NCBI GenBank assembly: GCA_963971225.1 | Contig: OZ020269.1 | Span: forward strand, 105,060,486-105,124,485 | Length of the DNA stretch: 64,000 bases | Direction: 5' to 3' | Source of the DNA: Melieria omissa | Taxonomy: Eukaryota > Arthropoda > Insecta > Diptera > Ulidiidae | Part shown: positions 31,571-43,095 of the stretch, piece by piece | How the letters are laid out: the number at the start of each line of letters is the position of its first letter | How positions within the stretch are numbered: position 1 is the first letter of the stretch | The notes under the pieces: model-generated | Seen by the model: only the letters and a program-made list of their open reading frames with translations | Databases searched by the model: none | What the model was told of the DNA's origin: nothing | Made by a program: the position numbers and the translations under genes

Positions 31571-33265
31571 GTGCAATAATAATCAAAAATCGCTTAAAAT
31601 GATTGTTAAAAATTCAAGCGTTAAAAGTTTGACAACTGCTGAAAAGCCGCAAAGAAATACTTAGGAATAGCAGGAATATAAAATGTATTAATCAAAATTT
31701 ACCACACTGGCACTGCGCTGCACTAAGTCAGCCCAAAATTCCTGCTTTATTTCCGCACCGTCAACAAACCGAACACTGCGCTCGACCCGAACATACTTTC
31801 GCTTGTGAAGCACGTTTTTAGGCGCGCACAATAGCGTCCGGAAACGAGGGCTTTCAAAGAAATGCACAATAACCAAATCAACAAATAAAAAGAACAACAA
31901 CAACAAATTTTATTACAATTAAATGTGCGTAGAGCGAGGAAAAATCAAGTGCAATGCCTTCGAGCTGGACGCAGCCGCCCACGCACGCTTGCACGCCCAT
32001 AAAAAAAGGAGTGAAGCAGATTCGGCCACGAGTCGTGGCCATCCGGCTTCGATATTTATGGGCTCAACATGCCAAAAACACAAATCGGCACTTTTGCGCA
32101 TTCTAATGTCCGAGGTGCTGATTGTTGCTGTTGTTGTTTGTTTGTTGTGCGTTGGTGTTGACGCGCAATGTTGCGCCGCATATCAATTTCAAGTGCGGGC
32201 GTAGCGCAAACGCCTCCGCCTGGGTCGGACAGTGCGTCGATTGCAATGTGTGCGGCCTCTTGTCGGTTGTGCTGCTAAGTTGACCCAAAGGAGCGATAAT
32301 TTGATGCGTGAAAACTTGCTGCCTTCGATGCTGTTGTTGTGGCGGCCACTTTTCCCTTTTCCCTTCGCTTTTTCCATCATCTCGGTGCGCTGTCGTTGAT
32401 TTGCTTGCAAAATTGTGTGAAATTATTATTTTTCGGTTTTCTACTCACACATTCACTTGAAAGACGCGCTGGCCACCGTAATTACGTGACAGGGGTGTGG
32501 TCACACAGTAATGGCTGCCGCCCCGCACATCGCCCGCCTGCAGCCGGCATGCACGCGGCAATAGGCCAAGGCAGCGTCTGTGGGTAAAGTTTCAAATTGG
32601 CCAAAAGGAAATTTACATAATTTTCACATACTCCTTTGGCCGCTTTATAATTTTGTGCATTGCCGAGCTGCTCTATTGGTCGTATGAGTGCTGTTAAAAT
32701 TGCAATTTAGCATTTTTATGAAAATTTTATGAAAATTACGGTAGCGTAAAAGATATTTCGCCATGCGGGCAGTTGATGCGTATTCCGCGGGGAGGGGGCG
32801 GGTCTGGTTATTGCTAAAGATGGGCGGCGAGCTACTGCAAGAAAGGGCTTTTCTTATGCTTATTTCTTATGCATAGAAGATATTGAATAATTTTGGGTTG
32901 GAATGAACGGGCAAAAGTTTCATATTCAAGGCATATGGAAATTTTTGGAAGAACCGCCGATTGACTGTTTTTTTGGTATTCAAATTGTTTTCTAACTCTT
33001 AAATATTTGCAGATTATAGCAAATGAGGCCCAACTGTAGAATTACAAAAGTATTGATCTTGTTTTTAGACTAAAATTCTTTTAAACCTTAGATTGTTTTG
33101 TGCCTCAGCAAGCAACTGTTTGTCTTAACTTTCAAAGTGAATTCCATGAGACCAGATTTGTGTTTTGGTGGAAGAAAACATCTGTGAGATGACTTACCAA
33201 AAAAAGGAAAACAACGTAAATGTTGACATTCTTTGGGTCTACTAAACTCAATGGAACATACTAGT
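31571..33265. other. Gene-free segment with a GC-richer island
   Basis: 31680-32820 is less AT-rich and repeat-poor, with TTG runs; the open frames there (for example 31923-32204) show no recognisable domain. 32820-33265 is AT-rich with nothing recognisable. Confidence 0.4.
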
Positions 33266-33266
33266 G

Positions 33267-34074
33267 TTCGATCGAATTTTCATCTTCGGCCTTGGTATTC
33301 GGCTAATTTAAACCCTTCGGCTTCGGCCAAAATAGCTGAATACTTTAGCCGAAGGTTTTCGCCCTGAAATGCAAGTCAATTTGCTCTGTTTTGAAGTATT
33401 TTATCAAATATCGGGTTTTATCGGTATTTCGAACTCAAGGTTGCGATTGATAAAAATGATCTCTAATCAGATATTTATGTCAATTGGATTGTTAAATTTT
33501 TTGTTTTTGTAAAAAACTATTCTTTTTCTTCTCTTTTCATAATTCTTAAGTCGAATAAAGAAAATAACGGCTAAATTTGAAGGGTTTTTTTCTTTAAATT
33601 TTAATCAAACACTCATTTTAAACATGAAAGATTGCAGAAAAGAAAGAAAGAAAGAAAAATTTTCTACCTAGTCGCCATCTCATCATTTAGGCCTTACTAA
33701 CGTTTAACTTTAAGAAGAATAGTTTCCAGAAAGTTCCAAAGTTTCAATTCCAGTCCATATGTGTCAAAAATATTTCAAATCAATTTTCAATCACAACAGT
33801 CAGATTGAAAACCAATCAGTATTTTATTGGGTTAAGTTTGTAACTGTTTCAAATGTTCTGACTCCAAATCGTCCATTAAAAACTGAACCACTGCAGAAAA
33901 CTCTGCAGAACAGATTCTCTGGTGTAAAAAGCGACATTGAGTACACTCGCAGGTTTTTTAAAATGTTTTTTATTTTGGCTTCGGCGTTCGGCCTAATATT
34001 TTAGCCTTGTTGAATATTCTTCTTCTGCTTTGGCCAAAAATCCAACTTCGGCATTGGGATTGGGACACTAGAAC
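33267..34074. mobile_element. TTCGGC-rich repeat element, possibly hAT-like
   Basis: The left end CTAGTGTTCGATCGAAT and the right end (reversed) CTAGTGTCCCAATCCCAA share CTAGTGTYC. Both ends carry inverted clusters of TTCGGC/GCCGAA. The same start (TAGTGTCCGACCGAAT) occurs at 47651. Interior is non-coding apart from a GAAA microsatellite (33634-33658). Confidence 0.55.
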
Positions 34075-34797
34075 AGACGATAAGTATTCACTTTCTGAGG
34101 CAACGAATTGTGAGCTTGAAGACTAATAGGTATTGTGTTGGGGAAAAGTATGCGGCGATTTATAGTAAAAATATAAATTTTCGTTTATTCAAAAACATTT
34201 TATTAATCGAATTATAACCTTTTCTTTTTGCTTCTTCTGCAATTTTTCGGCCAGAACCATTGCTCCTTTATTGAAAAACTGGCACAACTGCCAGTTTACA
34301 GTTCTCTTTTGAGGCCAATTTTTCTAAAACAGTGGGCCATCTGTCACTTTACTTGCAGAATGTAAGCGAGTGAAATCCTTTGCTGGCAGTTGATAAGGAC
34401 ATAGTAACTTCTCCCCGCCTTTTGCCTACAATCTCCTCTCCTTCCCTATTCCCCATGGGTCCACAATGGTCCGAAATGGACTGAGTGCTATGGAATGCTT
34501 GTAACCTTCCTGCCAGAGCTGTTAAAGAATGCAATCATTTGCGAATAATTAGTCAGTTGATTTTTTGGCAAAAAAGTGCATTCATTTTTTGTATTCAATG
34601 AATAAGAATAAAAAAATGAAGTCATTATTCAGACTAAAAATTTATGAATAATTATTCATTTTTACATTCATTGTTTGCTAGTCATGTGATTGCAATCATT
34701 TGATTGCAATATCAAAATGAAGTCAATTGAAGTCATTTGAAGTCATGTGAAGTGATTTGAAGTCATCTGCAGTTAAGCTAAAGCCAGCTACCCTAAG

Positions 34798-35305
34798 GGC
34801 CACTGTTTCAGTGCGAGTTTAAACCCAGTTCAAACGGAGTTTGCTTGAACTTGGTTTAAATTTGAACTAAGTTTAAACGACAAAATAGTTTTTCAGTGCT
34901 AGTTTAACTGGAGCAAATATTTGTCATTTGAGTATGGCCATACTTTTATCTAGCTAATAATTTTCCTTTGTTTTGATTGTCATTCGTAAATAAATTGTTT
35001 GCGCTCAAATAATGTATTTATGTAATTAAAAAATTCAACATTTTTCGTCTCGGAAAATCGAATGTCTTCTTGCACTTTTGAAAAAAAATATACAATTGCT
35101 CGAGTGCAAGAAGGACCGCGTGAGTACCGAGGAAAAACAAACCAAATAGAAAGAAATTGAGGACGATTTCGATTCAAAATATGTTGATAAGTTCCGGTGC
35201 GCGAAAACGTTGCAAAGTATAAGAATCTAAAATAAAAAACTCGATTTTGCGTTTAAACTAAGTTTAAACTAGAAACTGAGTTAAACTCGCACTGAAAAGT
35301 TGGCC
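34798..35305. mobile_element. MITE nested in hAT relic (TTTCAGTGCGAGTTTAA ends)
   Basis: The left end GGCC-ACTG-TTTCAGTGCGAGTTTAA and the reversed right end GGCC-AACT-TTTCAGTGCGAGTTTAA are inverted copies. GTTTAAACTAAGTTTAAACT-type words occur inside both ends. Interior is non-coding, about 508 bp. Confidence 0.75.
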
Positions 35306-35351
35306 GTAAGTCAATTCACTTTATGCTTGACATAAGCCTTCATCGATAACA

Positions 35352-35534
35352 ATGCTGAATCGCTATCCAACAATTAAAAAAGCGTATGTAAAATATAACA
35401 CACCGTTACCTTCTTCAGCTGCCGTGAAACGGTTATTTTCGTTTGCAACACTATTAAATACGCCTCGTCGAGGTTTCCTTTCGGACAAAAATTTCAAAAA
35501 ATTATTATTGTTGAAAGTAAATCATGTCATTTAA
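35352..35534 (+). pseudogene. hAT transposase C-terminal dimerisation domain
   Basis: Encodes LNRYPTIKKAYVKYNTPLPS, SAAVKRLFSFATLLNTPRRG and LSDKNFKKLLLLKVNH. The pattern YP-(x)-KYNT-LPSSAAVERLFS...LTPKRxxLSDxNFEKLLFLK-NH is the hallmark of hAT transposases. Only about 60 residues remain; the catalytic region is gone. Confidence 0.85.
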
Positions 35535-35961
35535 ATGAATTTACATTCATTTGATTGCTACCTTTTGTTAGAATGAATTATTTTAATTTTAATTTTGTTA
35601 ATATATTAAATAAATAAATAAATAAATCACTCAACTTCGCCATAACAACACACGTTTTTTAGATGCCTGCGACGCATTTTTCTTTCTGTCCTAATGAAAT
35701 TGTAAGATATAACGTATTTTTTTCTGAAATTTCACTCATAACACGACGCGCCATTCTTTATAAAATATTCACAAATAATCAAGTCTCTTGTAAAGGAAAT
35801 AAAAACAAAAAGCCAGATGCAGCTAATCGTTTCAAAGTTAGGTTAAAGTCAAGCGAATAGAAAATCGCCAAATATGCACTTTTTCTCAAATCAATATTAA
35901 GTCAAAATACAAATTAATATTAATTTATTAGTTCTCGAATTTAGAGATATTAGTAGCGTGA

Positions 35962-36150
35962 CCAGTGGCGCATACAGGATTTCATTGGAAGGGCTTGCGT
36001 ACAACTTTTGGGCCGAATACCTTTGGAAACCATATTTGGTACTAGCAATGTTTGTGTTTTGGGGGGGTTTGAACCTTCTCCCTCCCCCTTTGTGCGCTTT
36101 GTGCGTGACCAAAAATGTTTGGTATGTCCCAAAACAGTCCCAAACATGTT
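35962..36150. repeat. Fragment of a CAGTGGCG-type hAT MITE
   Basis: Starts CCAGTGGCGCATACAGGATT and contains a G-run followed by TTTGAACC (36062-36076), as in the elements near 20.7 and 44.8 kb. The other end was not found. Confidence 0.35.
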
Positions 36151-36169
36151 CTTCTAGAAGACTCAATAT

Positions 36170-37625
36170 GCTCGACCCTGTAGAGCTTGTACGTTAAGGG
36201 AAGCGTCCTTCTAGGAAGGCTGATTGTCTCTTTTTATGTACTTTTATGTCGATTGCCGAGATTGTAGGTTGAAGGTTCCACAGATTTATTTGGCAGTCCA
36301 GAACGTTGCGAGGTTATTGCCCCCAACTCCCCAAAGTCTGGGAGTCTCAGAAAATGACTCAGTGATGTTTTAAAAATTGTAGCAAGGTATATATAGTAAT
36401 TTCTTCTTCAGCTTCTCTAGCGTCTTTACAGACCCAAGATTCAGCAGAATCTCATAATTTAAGTTTTTTCTTGAAATAATTTTTTTAAACAAAACTTTAC
36501 TTCCATTTACGTTTCGAAGCCTCAATTATTATGATTATTTTTTTTACTTTTTGGGTATAAACTCAATTTTTTAAGCATATCGCAGCGTTTTTATGTTGTT
36601 TTCCTTTTTTTCTACTTTACAGGGCAACCTTCTCCGTTAACATGAACAGCACAATTTATTCCTGTTAATTTTTGCGCCCGGCTCGCAACTTTTTTTTTTA
36701 ATTTTCTAAAACCTTGCAAACTTTTCTAATAAGTCACATATCAAAGCGCACGAGTACAAAATGAAAAACAAAAAACCTGTCCTCGTCCCCGAAAAAAATA
36801 AAAAATTGCACATCCTTCACAACAGCAGCGCAGCTCAGCTACCAATTCCTCTAATTGACTCACTTCAAACAGCAAAGGCAAACTTTTCGGCGCAGCAGCG
36901 TAACCAGAAGCATTGGCCGCCGTCAGTTACCATTGCCATCGCCATCGCAGTTAACGTCAGCGTCACCAGCGCCTTCACCTGTGCGCCGAAACTTTTCTTA
37001 TCGCCTGTCAAAGATTTCAGCGCTTTTCGGTTACATTTTCATGTCAGAGCTCAAGTTGTTGTTTTTGTAATTGCACTTTTTTCATTGCTGTTGTTGCGCC
37101 ATGATTGTTCAACTGGCCGCCAAAAATCTGTCAAAGCAACGCAAAAACGAAAAAGTCGCAGTCGCAAAATGCCAAAGAGGAAGCAATGAAGTCGACGTGA
37201 CTGTCGAATTGGGTAAACCAAGCAAAAAACAACAACAACAACAGTTTGAGCCGACTTTTTATTTTGCAAAATACCACCCGCACCGCTCGTCTTCTAAGCT
37301 GCTTACATCATTTTGGCTTGCAGCCCAATTTAATAGTTTTAAAATCGTGCTTCCGCTGGCGCTTCCGGTCCCGGTCGGCGTATTTTCCCTTTTTGCCGCT
37401 TTGAATTTTTACGTTTTCCTTGCCGCACTTTTGCACTTTGGCGATTTTTTCCGCTTCCGACTTTAAGCAGCGCCCAAATTTAAACGTCGCCCAAGTTATT
37501 GTCCGAACGAGATTTCTGGATTTTGCGCCGCTCGTGCGCGTATTTCGCTGCACGCTATCGCGTCTGTCCAGCTGTCGTTGCAACTGTCTACTTGCGGGCG
37601 CGTTCACAATATCTGGCCGCATGTG

Positions 37626-37657
<32 letters not shown>

Positions 37658-38545
37658 GTCCGCTCACTGGCATAAGTCAAGTGTGCGCCAAGTGCCCGAA
37701 AATTCCCGCCGCACGGATAACGAACGAATGACTTTTGAAGTTTCATGGCGACTTCCGGCGGCGGTGTGGCGCTTTTTTTTTGTAAGAATTTGCTGACAGT
37801 CACCCTACGGAAAAGGCATTGGAGTAGTTGATTCGGGTAGTTAGGTAAGTAGATGGAAATTTCTAGAGTCCAAGCGATTCCCATTTTTTTGCTGATGTTC
37901 TTTTTTTAGCTGATGCCGGTTAATCGGCCGATGTTGATTCCGTAGAAAATATAAAACGAATGGATTCAATGAAAAACAGTTTATTTTACCACGTAGTTTA
38001 TTTTACTAAAATATTGACGTAAAATCGACTTATTAATACATATTGCATTAAAATTCAGTTTCTTTTTTAACTTAAAATGCGACAAAAAAACCAATGCCGA
38101 TGCCAATTAATCGGTCGAACTCTAGAAATTTGTCAAAAGCATTTGGATTAGAGGTTCTTGACAGATTCGAGTACTGGGAAGGTACAACAGACTGGAGGCA
38201 ATTGTGTTTTTTTTTTTTTGGTTTAGAGATCCCATCCGAAAGAAGGCTTAACTTTAAAAATTAACTGTGATGTGGGAGTATTTTCATTTAAGAACACATA
38301 TTCAAGTATGAAATCAAGACAACAACAACAACAATACAGCCAATTTTTGATATCGCATCTCCTACAATTTCTCTTCAGAAGAACGAATATCTTAAAAAAA
38401 ACAAACAAACAAAACGAATATCTAAAAAACAAATAACAAACCTAAAATTTGTATAATCTATATACTCTTATTGCTATAAAATACAATAAATAGACTTAAA
38501 AAAAAATCGTTTATAATAGTTAATAATATGAACCTTAGTTTTTTT
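36170..38545. other. Gene-free segment with a GC-richer island
   Basis: 36760-37740 is compositionally balanced, repeat-poor sequence with many short frames but no recognisable protein. A TG microsatellite lies at 37623-37656. The rest is AT-rich with TTT and CAA runs. Confidence 0.4.
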
Positions 38546-39000
38546 TCTTTTCTTTTATTTTATTTTATTTTATTTTATTTTATTTTATTTTATTTTATTT
38601 TATTTTGTTTTATTTTAGATGAGTTGATTTTATTTTATTTCATTTTATTTTATTTTATTTTATTTTATTTTATTTTATTTTATTTTATTTTATTTTATTT
38701 TATTTTATTTTATTTTATTTTGTTTTATTTTAGATGAGTTGATTTTATTTTATTTTATTTTATTTTATTTTATTTTATTTTATTTTATTTTATTTTATTT
38801 TATTTTATTTTATTTTATTTTAGATGAGTTGATTTTATTTTATTTTATTTTATTTCATTTTATTTTATTTTATTTTATTTTATTTTATTTTATTTTATTT
38901 TATTTTATTTTATTTTATTTTATTTTATTTTATTTTATTTTATTTTATTTTATTTTATTTTATTTTATTTTATTTTATTTTATTTTATTTTATTTTATTT
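38546..39000 (+). repeat. TTTTA pentanucleotide array with three embedded TAGATGAGTTGA blocks
   Basis: About 450 bases of (TTTTA)n, broken by TAGATGAGTTGA at 38616, 38731 and 38821 and by isolated TTTTG or TTTCA units. The blocks show that larger segments (115 and 90 bp) were duplicated inside the array. Its Phe/Tyr/Ile/Leu translations are artefacts. Confidence 0.95.
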
Positions 39001-39814
39001 CAGAGAGAGTGAAGCTCACCAAATAGTCACTCTCGCTGGCACATTGTGCCAATGATTTTTGTTCCGTTTCTGCTTTCCATTCAGCTACTTGCTGCCGTTG
39101 TGTCTGCATTTCGACTGTATTTTCATTTTCTCTCTTTTGGCCTTTGGCAAATTTGTGGCTTTGTGTGTATGCTTTCATACGTTTGAGTTTGCCTGGCCAC
39201 TTTATTTTCATGGTTTCGTGCTTTTTTTTTGTTCGTATGGCATTTGCAAAGTTTTGGCGCGCGCAAAATGAAAAATTTCAATTGAATTCATTTGATTCCC
39301 AAGAAAGACCCAAACGAGATGCAAAAGATCCAAGACAACCGTGTTCCAACCGACGACTCTGAACGGCATCTGAAAACTCAAAACTGAATTGAAAACTTTC
39401 AACGAAATTTCTCATTGCGAAGGCCAAATGTTACGGTGCGGGCAGCACCCGATATTGGTGGGGGGCAGTGTGCATAAGTTTTGGAAGTCATACCTACATG
39501 CTGGACACTTATTCGCTTATCTCAATTGCAATTCACATTTCAAAGGCAAAGCGGGCAACGTTGTGGCACAGCGCCAGTCGTGGCTGCATTTCAGCATCTT
39601 GATAAATTTAACAGTTGAGAAAGTACACAAAAAATGCTTGCAATGTCACTTTATTTTAATTGTAACAAGCAAATAGTTATTAGCGGTGAAATGGCACAAA
39701 ATGGCAGTGCGCTAACTTTAATTGAAATGGCCACCTTTACGGTTACATTTAGCTGAAAGCAAAGTGAGTTGAGAAGAAGCATTGAGCAGTGAAGGGTGTT
39801 TGTTTTGTATTTGC
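39001..39814. other. Unique-looking sequence, no gene
   Basis: Moderately balanced composition, no recognisable domain in any frame, no transposon ends. Confidence 0.4.
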
Positions 39815-39818
39815 TTAA

Positions 39819-40884
39819 GGGGTTATATACACTTGCGCGCGAGAAAAAAGGCATTTTTACGATTTTTTTTTTGAAAAACAACACAACTTTTCTTAAAACA
39901 CTAAATGCCTATTTATTTATACACTTCGAGAGATGCTTCGTGAATTTTTTCAAAAGAAAATATTTATAATACTAGTCACAGTAGCCATTATGCCAAAACA
40001 CAATTTTCCCAACATCGTCCGCGGTGACCACGATAACGAAGGATCTGCTCATCTGGAATACAAAAACCCAAAAAATTTATGTAGTTTACACCTATACGCT
40101 GTTCGTGAACGAAGGATTTTGCAAAATAAAATTTTTTTCGAAAATTATGATCGTCTTTCTAAAAAGTTCGAGTTTTGAACGTATAAAATTCGGGTTTTTA
40201 CATCAGGAAAAAAAAAGTTGTGCTTCAAATTGAAAATCCTTAGTTCACGAACAGGCTAATATTGTTTTTAATAAGCCTGGAAAATTTCAGACTGATCGAG
40301 TTAACGGTTCTTTAGTAATCGTGGTCACCGCAACCACACTTTTTGAAAAAAACAGTTTCGAGATAATCGCTCGTGAAGCGTGACTCGCCGTTGACTCGTA
40401 GTTGCAGATAGCGCGCTATCAATAGCTGCCAATCTGGTTCTAATGCTCGGATCTTTATGATTTTTGGGGAAAATATTCTCTAAGATATGTACTTACTTAC
40501 TTACTTACTTAACTGGCCATAACAACCCGTTATCGGGTTACGGCCTGCCGCAAAACTTCTCTCCATGCGCCTCTGCTTCACGCGCGCCTTCTCCAGTTGG
40601 TCACACCAAGAGATACCAGGGCCTCTTCCACTTGGTCCTTCCACCGGAGACACGGCCTCCCTCTTCGCCGTCGACCTCCAACCATCGCATCGAATACCTT
40701 TTTCGCCGGAGCTTCGTCGTCCATGCGGCAGACATGACCGAGCCAGCGTAGCCGCTGGATGTTAATTCGCTGCGCTACGTCCATGTCCTTATACAGCTCA
40801 TACAGCTCGTTAAGATATGTACTTTCAGAAAATGCAATAAAAAAATTTTCGATTTTTTTGACCAACGCAAGTGTATATAACCCC
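39819..40884. mobile_element. TTAA-bounded element, family H (19 bp TIRs), with nested LINE
   Basis: Perfect 19 bp inverted ends GGGGTTATATACACTTGCG (39819-39837 and 40866-40884), flanked by TTAA at 39815-39818 and 40885-40888. Without the nested LINE (40495-40810 plus duplicated target) it would be about 736 bp. No transposase remains; internal frames are short and unrecognised. Confidence 0.88.
40495..40810 (-). mobile_element. RTE-like LINE 3' fragment, copy 1
   Basis: The minus strand encodes a pol C-terminus: RLRWLGHVCRMDDEAPAKK, then GGRRRRGRPCLRWKDQVEE and LGVTNWRRRA, a signature common to RTE-type LINEs. The 3' end carries an (AAGT)n tail (reads as repeated CTTA at 40495-40509). A 14 bp target duplication TAAGATATGTACTT lies at 40481-40494 and 40811-40824. 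It inserted into element H. Confidence 0.9.
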
Positions 40885-40888
40885 TTAA

Positions 40889-41904
40889 GGGGGCTAATCA
40901 CGTGTAGCAAAGGAAAAAGAGTTTGGATTTACATAGTTGTTGCTTCAAAAAACTATAACGGGATTTAAATTAAAGATGTTTATACATGTGATAGCCTGTT
41001 TTCCTGCTTTAAGTCACTGTAACTCGAAATTTTCGGAATTTTTAATTATTTCTTTCCGGAAATTTGTGCGACATACAATTTTTTTCGAAGATTTTTTATT
41101 CGACATCGATCGCACTTTTTATGGAACGGCTTCATAATTTTTATTAAGTAGGCTGTGTTGTATCATTCTGTTCAAAAATATAAATCATAATAGCCGTGGC
41201 TACAAAGTATGAGTGAGTCTTGTAAGCAGTTCTTTGCAAGAATTTAAAAACCAGCAAGTGACGGAACTTCTGCGTAAGAATTTTGAAATATGGGACATTT
41301 TTTTACAACAAAAAGCTAAACAATTTCAAAGTTTAAATCTCAGTTGAGCATTTTCTTAAGTTATGGGTTTGGTTATATAATATTTACGTTCGCATGCCTG
41401 CCACGCCCATCTGTAAGCTCGAGTCTAATTATTTATGATTTTCAGTCAATTTTGAAGTCAGTAGTCCATCGGTTCATAACTTTTTCGTAATTTTCTCGTA
41501 TAAGAACCTTAACCCATCGTCATCTCCAAATTAGGAAAACTTGACTCATTATTTTTTCAGTCAATTTTGAAGTCTGTAGGTCCACCTGTTCCTGTTTTTT
41601 TCGTAGTCTTCTCGTATACGTGACTAATAAAATTCAAATATTTGGCAATTTTCGATTGGAAATAAATACTACTATACGATTTTGTGTTTTACTGGGCAGA
41701 CACAAGTTATGTAAGGTTAGTTACTATTTGCCACCCCCACTACGATAATACCATAAGAATCGGCTATATTCAGTACCTTTCTGCAAAGCTATATGAATTT
41801 TAATTGATTTTGATGGAAATTTATTATTGATGGAAAAAGGGCATTGCAACAACAACAACGTTTGTATAAGGCCGAATAAATGTGAATACATTTTTTATAA
41901 TTAT
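40889..41904. other. AT-rich sequence, nothing recognised
   Basis: No gene, terminal repeat or array seen. The segments around 41440 and 41560 repeat the phrase TCAATTTTGAAGTC about 115 bases apart, a weak local duplication. Confidence 0.35.
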
Positions 41905-41942
41905 CCCTTTCGACCCCAAAGTTACCTGAGAACAACTCCACC

Positions 41943-42869
41943 AAATTTGACCGGGAATTTTCAATTTAAATGAAGCGCGCACCAAATATTGTCAAATTTC
42001 TGATGGCATAAGGTTGGTAGTACTGTTATAGCATTCCATGTCAATTTTTAGCGCGATATGTGCATTAGTATGTTTTTGACAGCTGTGTAAACAAGTCTAC
42101 CTCGAGTTTGTTCTGCGAATTTTACAATGTCTGAATCTGTTGATCAAAGAATTTGCATTAAATTCTGTCTTTCCAACGAAATTTCTTGTGCCGAAACGTT
42201 AAGAATGTTGCATAAAGCCTTTGGCGAGTCTGCTATGTCGAAAACACGGGCATATGAATGGTACAAATCGTTCAAAGAGGGTCGTACAGAGGTCGAAAAC
42301 TTGCCTCATGCCGCTCGTCCATCCACATCAATTAATGACGAAAACATCGAAAAAGTGATGGCGTTAGTGCTTGAAAATCGTCGTGTGACTCAAAGAGAGA
42401 TAGCTGAAGAGCTTGAAATATCAAAAACATCAGTTCAAACCATTTTACACGATGTTTTGGAAATGAGACGTGTTGCAGCGCGACTTGTTCCGAAAAAGTT
42501 GAATTTTTTGCAAAAAGTGAATCGCAAAACTGCGATTATTTGGCCAAAAATAGCGTGAATGTCGTTTCGCAAGCACCGTATTCGCCAGATATGGCTCCGT
42601 GCGACTTTTTCCTGTTCCCTAGGCTCAAATTACCGCTACGTGGAAAGCGTTTTGATTCGATTGAAACCATCAAAGAGAATTCGCAGAGGGAGCTGAAAGC
42701 CATACCGAAAGCGGCCTATGAAAAGTGTATCGAAGAGTGGAAAAAACGTTGGCATATATGTATTGCATATGTGATTGTTTTCAAGGAGATAAAATAAATA
42801 TTGAAGAATAAATGAATTTACTGTGTTTTTTTTACAATTTCCCGGTCAAATTTGACCAGAAGGTCATAG
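41943..42869 (+). mobile_element. mariner element nested in MITE B
   Basis: Inverted ends share CAAATTTGACCGGGAA at the left and TTCCCGGTCAAATTTG at the right. The transposase pseudogene at 42127-42797 fills most of the interior. The exact tips and TA duplication could not be fixed because both flanks are diverged. Confidence 0.82.
42127..42797 (+). pseudogene. mariner transposase with deleted catalytic core
   Basis: The first frame (42127-42558) gives the N-terminal DNA-binding part: FCLSNEISCAETLRMLHKAF, KTRAYEWYKSFKEGR and the second helix-turn-helix REIAEELEISKTSVQTIL. The second frame (from 42540) gives the C-terminus VVSQAPYSPDMAPCDFFLFP. The segment that should hold TGDE and HDNA (first two catalytic Asp) is deleted and the join shifts frame, so no active enzyme can be made. 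Confidence 0.88.
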
Positions 42870-43095
42870 CAAAGCTACGATTTATTTATGGATTTAATTT
42901 AAGTAGACAACAACAAATAATTCTTTTTAGAAGTGAATTCAAAGCAAATTAAAAAAATTTTACTGTTATCCCCAAAATAATTTGCAATAATTTGCAGCGA
43001 TATCAGGGAAAGTTTCTGTTCTAATTGAAGTCTACGAATTCGGCGCGTTTGATGAACCCTGTTTTTTATAATGGTTAATGACGTTTTTATTTTTT

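Larger units (their letters stand above)
34515..35600 (+). mobile_element. hAT element relic interrupted by a MITE
   Basis: The right part encodes the C-terminal hAT dimerisation domain (35352-35534). The left part (34515-34796) is non-coding, with repeated GAAGTCATTTGAAGTCAT and ATGAATAATTATTCATT. The MITE at 34798-35305 separates them. The outer boundaries are approximate: AGAGCTGTTAAAGAATGCAA near 34516 looks like a left end, but no clear partner was seen. Confidence 0.6.
41905..43095. mobile_element. MITE family B, third copy, split by a mariner
   Basis: Left part 41905-41942 (CCCTTTCGACCCCAAAGTTA) and right part about 42870-43090 (GCAAAGCTACGATTTATTTA, TACGAATTCGGCGCGTTTGA) align with the copies at 12152 and 21121. 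The mariner at about 41943-42869 lies between them. The far end of the MITE is missing. Confidence 0.8.

Noticed and set aside
31923..32204. 93 codon frame with a possible signal-like segment
   Set aside because: The hydrophobic segment arises from TTG repeats; no recognised homology.
38528..39026. Two open frames made of Phe, Tyr, Ile and Leu
   Set aside because: They are translations of the TTTTA array.
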